64,000 nucleotides of DNA. Source: an uncultured Prevotella sp. GTDB taxonomy: Bacteria > Bacteroidota > Bacteroidia > Bacteroidales > Bacteroidaceae. Positions within the stretch are counted from its first letter, which is position 1; each line of letters begins with the position of its first letter. Shown here in pieces: positions 8,745 to 15,462 of this stretch. The DNA lies in contig NZ_CAMJFM010000006.1 of the NCBI RefSeq assembly GCF_946404925.1, positions 40,713 through 104,712 of the forward strand. Direction: 5' to 3'. The position numbers and the translations under genes were made by a program. The notes beneath the pieces were generated by a model. That model searched no databases and was not told the origin of the DNA. It was given only the letters and a program-made list of their open reading frames with translations.

Positions 8745-9329
8745 TTATTTTCTGATAACTGTTACTTCGCCGTTTTCTTTTAGTTTGATGATGCTTGAGG
8801 GTGTGTGGGGCTTATGTTCCTGACGGCGGCTCCAGCACACGTAGTCTACGGCTTCCAGTATGCGTGGGTCGATGTCGCAGTAGTTCTGCGCGGCAGGCTC
8901 ACCACTGATGTTGGCCGATGTTGATACGATGGCCTTCTGGAAACGGAAACACAACTCCTTCGAGAATGGCTCGTTGGTGATACGGATGCCCAGACTGCCA
9001 TCCTCGGCAATCAGGTTTGGTGCCAGATTGATAGCACCATCCAGAATCAGCGTTGTTGGCTTTGCATCTTCGGCCTCTTTCAAGCTGTCGATGAGCTGCC
9101 AAGCCACGTCGGGCACGTTACGGAAGTATCGCTGCATACGCGCATCCGAGTCGACCAAGCAGATAAGTGCTTTCGAATCCTCGCGCTGTTTAATCTCGTA
9201 CACGCGCTTCACAGCCTCGGCGTTTGTTGCATCGCATCCGATACCCCAAACGGTGTCGGTAGGGTAGAGTATCACGCCGCCCTTACGCATACACTCAACA
9301 GCATTCTTAATATCGTCTTCTTTACGCAT
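8745..9329 (-). CDS. L-threonylcarbamoyladenylate synthase (Sua5/YciO/YrdC)
   Basis: Makes threonylcarbamoyl-AMP, the donor for t6A37 in ANN-decoding tRNAs. At 194 aa it is the short YrdC/TsaC form: the single YrdC domain without the Sua5 C-terminal extension. Motifs: GGVILYPTDTVWGIGCDATN (residues 17-36), KPTTLIL and the STSANISGEPA motif near 136-146. The intergenic run just upstream (9335-9362) is a simple ATGATAA-type repeat. It lies between prfC and the ClC gene on the same strand. Confidence 0.93.
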   Translation of the reverse strand: MRKEDDIKNAVECMRKGGVILYPTDTVWGIGCDATNAEAVKRVYEIKQREDSKALICLVDSDARMQRYFRNVPDVAWQLIDSLKEAEDAKPTTLILDGAINLAPNLIAEDGSLGIRITNEPFSKELCFRFQKAIVSTSANISGEPAAQNYCDIDPRILEAVDYVCWSRRQEHKPHTPSSIIKLKENGEVTVIRK

Positions 9330-9359
9330 TCGCTAAATGATAAATGATGAATGATAAAT

Positions 9360-10949
9360 TTAAAACTCTGATGTAAAGTGGAACTTAATTTTTTCGAAAT
9401 CCTGCTGCGCCATGCTCAGCACGTAGCCGCTGTCGGCCAGGAATACATCGCGGCCTTCCTTGTCCTTGGCCATATACTGATACTTGCGCTTCTTAAAGTT
9501 TTCCAGCTCTTGTGGATCGTCGCTCTCAATCCAGCATGCCTTGTACAGATGTACGGGCTCCCAACGACACTTGGCGTTGTACTCGTTCTCCAAGCGATAC
9601 TGAATCACCTCGAACTGCAGCTGACCTACGGTTCCGATAATCTTGCGGTTGTTGAACTGGTTTACAAACAGCTGAGCCACACCTTCGTCCATCAGCTGAT
9701 CGATACCCTTCTGCAGCTGCTTGGCCTTCATGGGGTCGTCGTTCTCGATATACTTGAACAGCTCTGGCGAGAACGATGGCAGTCCGCGGAAGTGCAACTT
9801 CTCGCCTTCGGTCAGTGTGTCGCCAATCTTAAACATGCCGCCTGTATCGGGCAGTCCTACGATGTCGCCTGGCCAAGCCTCGTCGATGGTGCTCTTACGC
9901 TGCGCCATGAACTGCGTGGGGCTAGAGAATCGCAACGTCTTACCCTGGCGCACGTGCAGATAAGGCTGATTGCGCACGAACTTACCGCTGCACACCTTAC
10001 AGAAGGCGATACACGAGCGGTGGTTGGGGTCGATATTGGCGGTAATCTTAAAGATAAATCCTGTGAATTTTGGCTCTTCGGGCTGCACATCGCGCTCTTC
10101 GGCCTTGGTGGGGCGGGGCGATGGTGCTATCTGTACAAAGCAGTTCAGCAGCTCCTGTACACCAAAGTTGTTCAAGGCCGAACCGAAGAATACTGGTGCT
10201 ACCTCGGCCTCGCGATAGGTCTCTACGTCGAACTCCGGATATACACCGTCTACCAGCTCCAAGTCCTCGCGCAGCTTGGCGGCGTTTTCTTCGCCTACGC
10301 GCTTGTCAAGCTCTTCGCTGTCGATGTCTACCTCAACCTTGTCGGTCACGCGCTGCTTGTCGGGGGTAAACAGGTCGAGCTTCTGCTCGTAGATGTTGTA
10401 CACACCCTTGAACTTTGCGCCCTGATTGATAGGCCAGCTCAGCGGACGAACCTTAATCTCCAGTTCCTGCTCCAGTTCGTCGAGCAGATCAAACGGATCG
10501 CGGCCTTCGCGGTCCATCTTATTGATGAATATGATAACCGGTGTCTTGCGCATGCGGCATACGGTCATCAGTTTTCTTGTCTGAGTCTCAACACCTTTGG
10601 CTCCGTCGACCACGATGATTGCTGAGTCAACGGCGGTGAGTGTGCGGAAGGTATCTTCAGCGAAGTCCTGGTGACCTGGTGTGTCCAGAATGTTCACCTT
10701 GTATTCTATGTCTGAGCCTTCGGGAGTATAATCAAACTCCATCACCGATGTCGACACCGAGATACCACGTTGTTTCTCAATGTCCATCCAGTCGCTGGTG
10801 GCGGTCTTTTTAATCTTGTTGTTCTTTACGGCTCCAGCCACCTGTATCTGTCCGCCGAAGAGCAGAAATTTCTCTGTCAGCGTAGTTTTACCCGCATCCG
10901 GGTGCGATATAATCGCAAATGTCCTTCTTCTTTCTATCTCCTGATTCAT
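9360..10949 (-). CDS. prfC: peptide chain release factor 3
   Basis: GTPase that recycles RF1/RF2 from the ribosome after peptide release. 529 aa, the full length of the family. The GTPase motifs are [14 protein letters not shown] (G1, 15-28), RGISVSTSV (switch I region), LDTPGHQDF (G3) and [14 protein letters not shown] (G4), followed by domains II and III. All nucleotide-binding residues are present. The antisense strand carries a 415-codon open frame that is a shadow of this gene. A type A repeat arm starts 14 nt upstream of the start codon. Confidence 0.97.
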   Translation of the reverse strand: MNQEIERRRTFAIISHPDAGKTTLTEKFLLFGGQIQVAGAVKNNKIKKTATSDWMDIEKQRGISVSTSVMEFDYTPEGSDIEYKVNILDTPGHQDFAEDTFRTLTAVDSAIIVVDGAKGVETQTRKLMTVCRMRKTPVIIFINKMDREGRDPFDLLDELEQELEIKVRPLSWPINQGAKFKGVYNIYEQKLDLFTPDKQRVTDKVEVDIDSEELDKRVGEENAAKLREDLELVDGVYPEFDVETYREAEVAPVFFGSALNNFGVQELLNCFVQIAPSPRPTKAEERDVQPEEPKFTGFIFKITANIDPNHRSCIAFCKVCSGKFVRNQPYLHVRQGKTLRFSSPTQFMAQRKSTIDEAWPGDIVGLPDTGGMFKIGDTLTEGEKLHFRGLPSFSPELFKYIENDDPMKAKQLQKGIDQLMDEGVAQLFVNQFNNRKIIGTVGQLQFEVIQYRLENEYNAKCRWEPVHLYKACWIESDDPQELENFKKRKYQYMAKDKEGRDVFLADSGYVLSMAQQDFEKIKFHFTSEF

Positions 10950-10963
10950 ATTTTCTTTAATTT

Positions 10964-11404
10964 GGCACGAATTACGCGAATTAACACGAATTTATTTATA
11001 TTTGTGCCCTTTTGTAAATAACTTCCTTTTTACTTTTAAGGAATGCCCAAAATTAAGAAGCAATCCTATTTCTTTATGGCAAGCTACTAAATAATTTACC
11101 AACTGCCATTCGTGCTCTGGTCTTAAATCTACAACTGCCTTCAATTCTACTATTACTTGATCCTCTACAATCATATCAGGAATGTAGTGACCTACAACAT
11201 CGCCTTTATAATATACATCTATTGGTTTTTGACATTCACACTTCATTCCACGTTTTGTTAATTCCTTATACAAAGCATTACCATATACCGCTTCTAGAAA
11301 TCCATAGCCTAATTCTCTGTGAACCTCTTGAGCGGCACCGATAATCTTGCTTGTATATTCGTCTTCAAATAACATAATTCGTGTTAATTCGTGAAATTCG
11401 TGCC
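10964..11404. mobile_element. type A repeat element carrying a GxxExxY ORF
   Basis: The left arm GGCACGAATTACGCGAATT (from 10964) and the right arm ending AATTCGTGAAATTCGTGCC (to 11404) are the two halves of the same palindrome found empty at 8673 and 12283. Between them lies a single gene (10992-11375). Its ATG is directly followed, on the plus strand, by the first base of the right arm at 11376. Its last codons and stop run into the left arm. The 441-bp unit therefore looks like a full-length element, of which the short copies are ORF-less forms. No transposase or target-site duplication was recognised. Confidence 0.55.
10992..11375 (-). CDS. GxxExxY family protein (PD-(D/E)XK nuclease-like)
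   Basis: A 127-aa protein with the family-defining motif GFLEAVYGNAL (G-x-x-E-x-x-Y, near residues 25-31) and a nuclease-type core YIPDMIVEDQVIVELKAV (Asp ... Glu-x-Lys, near 64-81). GxxExxY proteins are assigned to the PD-(D/E)XK fold; their role is unproven. The start ATG at 11373-11375 abuts a palindromic repeat arm, so the repeat forms its whole near leader and no Shine-Dalgarno can be seen. The C-terminal codons (KGHKYK, stop) are partly built from the other arm. Composition is more AT-rich than the flanking prfC and rfbD, suggesting acquisition. Confidence 0.85.
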   Translation of the reverse strand: MLFEDEYTSKIIGAAQEVHRELGYGFLEAVYGNALYKELTKRGMKCECQKPIDVYYKGDVVGHYIPDMIVEDQVIVELKAVVDLRPEHEWQLVNYLVACHKEIGLLLNFGHSLKVKRKLFTKGHKYK

Positions 11405-11409
11405 TAAAA

Positions 11410-12264
11410 TTAGCCTAAAAGAGAACCGATGCACTCGGTGAGACTGGTTTCCCAGTAGGGGATGTCGAGGGCGTATGTGGTTTTGATTTTTGTTTTGTCG
11501 AGCACGCTGTAGTGGGGGCGGGCTGCGGGTGTTGGATACTCGGCGGTGTGGAGCGGACGTACACGACACGACGTGATGCCGGCTATGCGGTGGATGGCCT
11601 TGGTGAAGTCGTACCACGAAATGACACCCTCGTTACTGAAGTGATAAACGCCCGGCACGATGCCCTTGTTGATAGCTGCAAAGATAGCCACCGCCAAGTC
11701 GCGCGCATAGGTAGGTGTACCTATCTGGTCGAATATCACACCCAGCTCGGGCTTCTCTTTTCCCAGACGAATCATCGTCTTTACAAAGTTGTTGCCAAAG
11801 GTAGAGTACAGCCATGCTGTGCGGATAATCATGCTCTGCTTGCAGCCGCCGATGACAGCCTCTTCGCCGGCCAGCTTGGTGCGACCGTAGGTGCTGTTAG
11901 GACACACTGCATCGGTCTCAACGTACGGACGATGATTGGTTCCGTCGAACACGTAGTCGGTCGATATCTGTATCATCCATCCGCCACGCTTCTCGATGGC
12001 CTTGGCCAGATATTCGGGTGCGGTAGCGTTGAGCTTCATGCACAGCTCCTGGTTTTCCTCGGCCTTGTCTACGGCGGTGTAGGCGGCGCAGTTCACGATG
12101 CCGTCTATCTCGTTATCCTCAACAAAACGGTTAATGGCTTCCTCGTTTGTTATGTCCAATTCTGCCACGTCTGTATTATAATATGTGTGCTGGGGATTCT
12201 CTTTCTCCAGCAACTGCATCTCGTTTCCAAGTTGGCCGTTACAGCCGGTAATCAGTATTCTCAT
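11410..12264 (-). CDS. rfbD: dTDP-4-dehydrorhamnose reductase
   Basis: NADPH-dependent last step of dTDP-L-rhamnose synthesis. 284 aa, extended SDR fold. The Rossmann motif MRILITGCNGQLGNEM (1-16) is intact, as are STDYVFDG near residue 105 and the catalytic YGRTKLAGE (Tyr-x-x-x-Lys) near 130. It is flanked on both sides by type A repeats (10964-11404 and 12283-12343) and sits far from rfbA, so it probably forms its own transcription unit. Confidence 0.95.
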   Translation of the reverse strand: MRILITGCNGQLGNEMQLLEKENPQHTYYNTDVAELDITNEEAINRFVEDNEIDGIVNCAAYTAVDKAEENQELCMKLNATAPEYLAKAIEKRGGWMIQISTDYVFDGTNHRPYVETDAVCPNSTYGRTKLAGEEAVIGGCKQSMIIRTAWLYSTFGNNFVKTMIRLGKEKPELGVIFDQIGTPTYARDLAVAIFAAINKGIVPGVYHFSNEGVISWYDFTKAIHRIAGITSCRVRPLHTAEYPTPAARPHYSVLDKTKIKTTYALDIPYWETSLTECIGSLLG

Positions 12265-12282
12265 ACGCTCTTTTTTTATTTT

Positions 12283-12343
12283 GGCACGAATTACGCGAAT
12301 TTCACGAATTTATTATTTCGCGTTAATTCGTGTAATTCGTGCC
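12283..12343. repeat. type A palindromic repeat, compact copy
   Basis: A 61-bp unit, GGCACGAATTACGCGAATT to GTGTAATTCGTGCC, between rfbD and the DUF4924 gene. Its two halves match the two arms of the ORF-bearing element at 10964-11404 almost base for base, so it looks like the same element without its gene. Confidence 0.85.
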
Positions 12344-12351
12344 TAATATCT

Positions 12352-12897
12352 CTATTCGAACTTCAGTCCTTCTTCTTTGTCTTTTTTGTAATAATCTGAG
12401 AGCATGCCGATGAAGGTTGTTATTTCCTTGACGGCGTGGGCGGTGTCGGGCGAGATGGGTTTCTTCTGCAGGCGCAGCAACATCACGCCGTAGAGCGAGT
12501 TGAAGCATGTCTCAATCTCGTTCTCCTCCTTGTTGGCACCGCGGTTGCGCAGCTCTACGATGAATGGTAGCACCTTGTAGTAGGCGGTGTTGTAGAAGGG
12601 GAATTTGCTCGACTGCAGCAGCTGGCTGTGCAGCTCTATCAGCATCTGCATCGTCACCTTGTTTATCTGCAGATGTCCCTGCTCGCGACATCCCTCCTGA
12701 TTCATCATGCGTATCAGGTTGCCAAACCAGTCGGTCTCCTCTTCTTTCTGTTCGTCGGTATAGTCGAATCGCTCGATATACTCGCGCTTAATGCGTTGTA
12801 GCGAGCAGTCGAATGCTCGCACCGTGTCCTCCATCTGCCACATATAGAGCAGATATTCGGCAATGTTTGTCTTTCTTAACTCGTTTGCTATATACAT
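12352..12897 (-). CDS. DUF4924 family protein
   Basis: A 181-aa, all-helical cytoplasmic protein starting MYIANELRKTNIAEYLLYMW. It matches the Bacteroidota-restricted DUF4924 pattern (an EYLLYMWQMED start, and a C-terminal KEITTFIGMLSDYYK segment). There is no signal peptide or enzyme motif and the function is unknown. It starts 18 nt after the LysE exporter stop, so the two are probably co-transcribed. Confidence 0.85.
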   Translation of the reverse strand: MYIANELRKTNIAEYLLYMWQMEDTVRAFDCSLQRIKREYIERFDYTDEQKEEETDWFGNLIRMMNQEGCREQGHLQINKVTMQMLIELHSQLLQSSKFPFYNTAYYKVLPFIVELRNRGANKEENEIETCFNSLYGVMLLRLQKKPISPDTAHAVKEITTFIGMLSDYYKKDKEEGLKFE

Positions 12898-12915
12898 TAT
12901 TATATGTGTAAGTGG

Positions 12916-13581
12916 CTAAAAGAATCTGACGAGATTAGTTGTCAGTCCCAGCAGCATCACGATACTGCCTATGATTACAGCCACACCTATTATTTTATTA
13001 ATCAACTTAATGCCGTAAGTGTCGAATTTCGTTCGAATCTGGTCAACCAGCCATGTGAGTCCCCACCACCATAGCAGTGCGCCGCCTACGATGCTGGCAA
13101 ATCCAACTATCATCTCGAACGGATGGTTGGGCAGCACAAATGCAAACTGGGCGTACATGGCCAGAAACAGGAAGATGATGAGCGGATTTGAGAACGTGAC
13201 GAGGAACGCCGTCCACGTGTTGTACCACAGTGTGCCCTGCTGCTTTCCGCTCTGGTGCATCTTGCGTGTGGGGTCTGTATGGTATGTGTACCAGCCGAAG
13301 CACAGCAACATGATGCTACCCGCCATCTGCAGATAGAACCGGTTCTGATCGTTGGTTATAAAGTCCATGACGAACGACATGCCGAAGCCGGCAAACGCAG
13401 CATATATGATATCGCTAACCGCAGCACCCAGTCCGGTGGCAAATCCAAACCATCGGCCTTTGTTCAGTGTGCGCTGCACGCAGAGTATGCCAACGGGTCC
13501 CATAGGAGCGCTGGCAATCACACCGATCAACATCCCTTTGAAGATGAAGTCTAATATATTTATTGGTATATGAATTGGCAT
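12916..13581 (-). CDS. LysE-family exporter
   Basis: Inner-membrane amino-acid/small-molecule exporter of 221 aa with six hydrophobic spans. Family signatures: GMLIGVIASAPMGPVGILCV near the N-terminus and NPLIIFLFLAMYAQF in the middle. I start at ATG 13579-13581 (MPIHIPINILDF). A longer frame begins at 13632, but the -7 box TAACTTTG on the minus strand (13590-13597) lies between the two, so the upstream start would not be transcribed. The chosen ATG is only 8 nt after the box, which implies a leaderless or nearly leaderless mRNA. The substrate cannot be predicted. Confidence 0.88.
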   Translation of the reverse strand: MPIHIPINILDFIFKGMLIGVIASAPMGPVGILCVQRTLNKGRWFGFATGLGAAVSDIIYAAFAGFGMSFVMDFITNDQNRFYLQMAGSIMLLCFGWYTYHTDPTRKMHQSGKQQGTLWYNTWTAFLVTFSNPLIIFLFLAMYAQFAFVLPNHPFEMIVGFASIVGGALLWWWGLTWLVDQIRTKFDTYGIKLINKIIGVAVIIGSIVMLLGLTTNLVRFF

Positions 13582-13589
13582 AACGGGTG

Positions 13590-13597
13590 CAAAGTTA
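13590..13597 (-). promoter_or_regulatory. -7 box of the LysE gene, decides the start
   Basis: TAACTTTG read on the minus strand, 8 nt before the ATG at 13581. No clear -33 TTTG at the normal spacing. It excludes the upstream in-frame start at 13632. Confidence 0.55.
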
Positions 13598-13750
13598 CGA
13601 AAAATTTTCCTCAATCGTTTGATTTTCGTCATTCTTTTGTAAAATAATGGTTAATTTCCGTAAAAAGTCAATTGATATGCCGTTTTTTTATTAATTTTGT
13701 GGCTTGAAAATAGAATTTTTCTTTAAACGACTAATAAACTTATTATAATT

Positions 13751-14737
13751 ATGAACGAACAAAATGCAGCTCTCAAGCCATACGTTATTGGCTTAGACTT
13801 AGGAGGCACAAACTCTGTTTTCGGCATTGTTGATGCCCGTGGTGAAATCAAGGCAACAACAGCCATCAAGACTGGTAACTATAGCACAGCCGAGGAATAC
13901 GTCGACGCTTGTGTCGAGGTTCTCAAGGTGATTATCGACCAGGTGGGCGGTATCGAGAAGATCAAGGCTATGGGTATTGGTGCTCCTAACGGCAACTATT
14001 ATAACGGCACAATCGAGTTTGCTCCTAATCTGCCTTGGGCTCACGATGGTATCGTGCCTCTGGCTAAGCTGTTCAGCGAGCGCCTTGACAACATCCCCGT
14101 AGCGCTTACCAACGATGCCAACGCCGCAGCTATCGGCGAGATGGTATATGGTGTGGCTCGTGGTATGAAGAACTTCATTGTGATTACGCTTGGCACAGGT
14201 GTTGGCTCAGGTATCGTAGTTAACGGTCAGCTGCTGTACGGTCACGATGGTTTCGCAGGCGAGCTTGGTCACGTAACGATGGTTCGTGGTGCCGAGGGTC
14301 GTCCATGCGGATGCGGTCGCACAGGCTGTCTCGAGGCTTACTGCTCGGCCACTGGTGTTGCACGCACAGCTCGCGAACTGCTGGCTAAGACTGATCGTCC
14401 ATCACTGCTGCGCGAGATGAATCCTGAGGATATCACATCGCTCGATGTTTCGATTGCTGCTGGTAAGGGCGACGAGTTGGCCAAGGAGATCTACGATTTC
14501 ACCGGTAAGATGCTGGGTGAGGCATGTGCTGACTTTGCAGCCTTCTCATCACCTGAGGCTTTCATCTTCTTTGGTGGTATGGTTAAGGCAGGCGAGCTGA
14601 TCATGAAGCCTATCCGCGAGGCTTACGAGGCTCACGTGCTGAAGATATTCAAGAACAAAGCAAAGTTCCTGGTTAGCGGTCTCGACGGCGCCAGCGCAGC
14701 TGTTCTCGGTGCCAGTGCTATCGGCTGGGAGGTTTGA
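13751..14737 (+). CDS. ROK-family glucokinase
   Basis: Phosphorylates glucose (or a related hexose) with ATP in the cytoplasm. 328 aa. Visible motifs: ATP-binding GLDLGGTNSVFGIVD near residue 14, LTNDANAAAIGE with the catalytic Asp near residue 118, GTGVGSGIVVNG near 155 and the ROK zinc motif PCGCGRTGCLEAYCS near 190-204, all intact. A -7 box TAATTTTG (13692-13699) precedes it. It converges with the DUF5675 gene across a composite repeat that contains a terminator hairpin. Glucose is the best guess; ROK members also include other sugar kinases. Confidence 0.93.
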   Translation: MNEQNAALKPYVIGLDLGGTNSVFGIVDARGEIKATTAIKTGNYSTAEEYVDACVEVLKVIIDQVGGIEKIKAMGIGAPNGNYYNGTIEFAPNLPWAHDGIVPLAKLFSERLDNIPVALTNDANAAAIGEMVYGVARGMKNFIVITLGTGVGSGIVVNGQLLYGHDGFAGELGHVTMVRGAEGRPCGCGRTGCLEAYCSATGVARTARELLAKTDRPSLLREMNPEDITSLDVSIAAGKGDELAKEIYDFTGKMLGEACADFAAFSSPEAFIFFGGMVKAGELIMKPIREAYEAHVLKIFKNKAKFLVSGLDGASAAVLGASAIGWEV

Positions 14738-14745
14738 TTTTTTTA

Positions 14746-14910
14746 GGCACGAATTTCGCGAATTAATTTTTTTGGCACGGATTTACGCGGCTTTAATATA
14801 ATTAAAGACACGGCTTTCATTTCGAAGCCGTGCCTTTTTTTCCTTGCTTATAAGCCGTGTCTCTTTAAAAAAGAGCAGCGTTAATCCGTGCCCCCAAAAA
14901 AATTCGTGCC
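14746..14910. repeat. type B repeat nested inside a type A repeat
   Basis: Outer arms GGCACGAATTTCGCGAATT (14746-14764) and AATTCGTGCC (14901-14910) are type A. Inside, GGCACGGATTTACGCGGC (from 14774) to GCGTTAATCCGTGCC (to 14892) is type B. The order A-B-B-A suggests one repeat inserted into the other. It lies between the convergent ends of the glucokinase and DUF5675 genes. Confidence 0.8.
14809..14842 (+). terminator. intrinsic terminator inside the type B repeat
   Basis: Stem CACGGCTT (14809-14816) with AAGCCGTG (14825-14832), an 8-nt loop, followed by CC and a run of T. It fits rho-independent termination downstream of the glucokinase gene. Confidence 0.7.
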
Positions 14911-14920
14911 AAATATAAAA

Positions 14921-15400
14921 TCATCTGATGGTGATCCATACGGGTTCGTCGCGGGCTTTGGCTTCGGTGATTTTCTGTTTCAGGCGGTGTAGCCAGATGC
15001 GACTGTCAACCACTTGGCCCACCAGCTTGTTCTTGCCTACCAGTATGCAGCCTTGCGTGTCGGCGGCGGTGTTGCCGGCGTGTATGCGTATGCCGCTGAA
15101 CATCGGCACGCCCAGCAGTATGGGCAGCCATTGCTGTATCTTGGGGCTCCACGATATCACCACGGCGTAGCGGCCTTCGGGTATGGCGAATGGTTTCAGG
15201 CTCTGCGTCTTTGTGGGCGAGCGCAGCACGGCATCCTTCGATACGGTGGTTTTCAGTTCGAGTGCCGTTGGCTCGAGTGTGTCGCAGAAGTAGGCCTCGC
15301 GTTCGCCTGCCAGATACTCATCATCTATTCTCTCTACGATGGCAAGCCTACCAATGGTGTAGGTCTTGCGCTTAGCTATTCTTGTCAATATAATCTCCAT
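14921..15400 (-). CDS. DUF5675 family protein
   Basis: A 159-aa protein matching DUF5675, with the [15 protein letters not shown] segment in the middle, [20 protein letters not shown] near residues 101-120 and a C-terminal EPVWITI strand. The His/Gly/Cys-rich core resembles small peptidoglycan- or phage-associated folds, and the family occurs in prophages and in Bacteroidales accessory cassettes next to HU-like and VirE-type genes, as here. No signal peptide. It is the last gene of the minus-strand cassette 14.9-19.7 kb. Enzymatic activity is not established. Confidence 0.8.
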   Translation of the reverse strand: MEIILTRIAKRKTYTIGRLAIVERIDDEYLAGEREAYFCDTLEPTALELKTTVSKDAVLRSPTKTQSLKPFAIPEGRYAVVISWSPKIQQWLPILLGVPMFSGIRIHAGNTAADTQGCILVGKNKLVGQVVDSRIWLHRLKQKITEAKARDEPVWITIR

Positions 15401-15456
15401 AATCTTTAATTTTTAATCTTTAATCTTTAATCTTTAATTTTTAATCTTTAATCTAC
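15401..15456. repeat. TAATCTTT octamer tandem repeat
   Basis: About six imperfect copies of TAATCTTT/TAATTTTT between the DUF5675 start and the VirE/DUF3987 stop. A similar run occurs at 54095-54127. Confidence 0.8.
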
Positions 15457-15462
15457 TAAATG

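Noticed and set aside
9378..10625. 415-codon open frame on the plus strand
   Set aside because: Lies antisense to prfC in full; the translation is Leu/Val/His-rich shadow sequence, while prfC shows all GTPase motifs.
11512..12399. 295-codon open frame on the plus strand
   Set aside because: Antisense to rfbD and runs through a palindromic repeat; no protein family seen.
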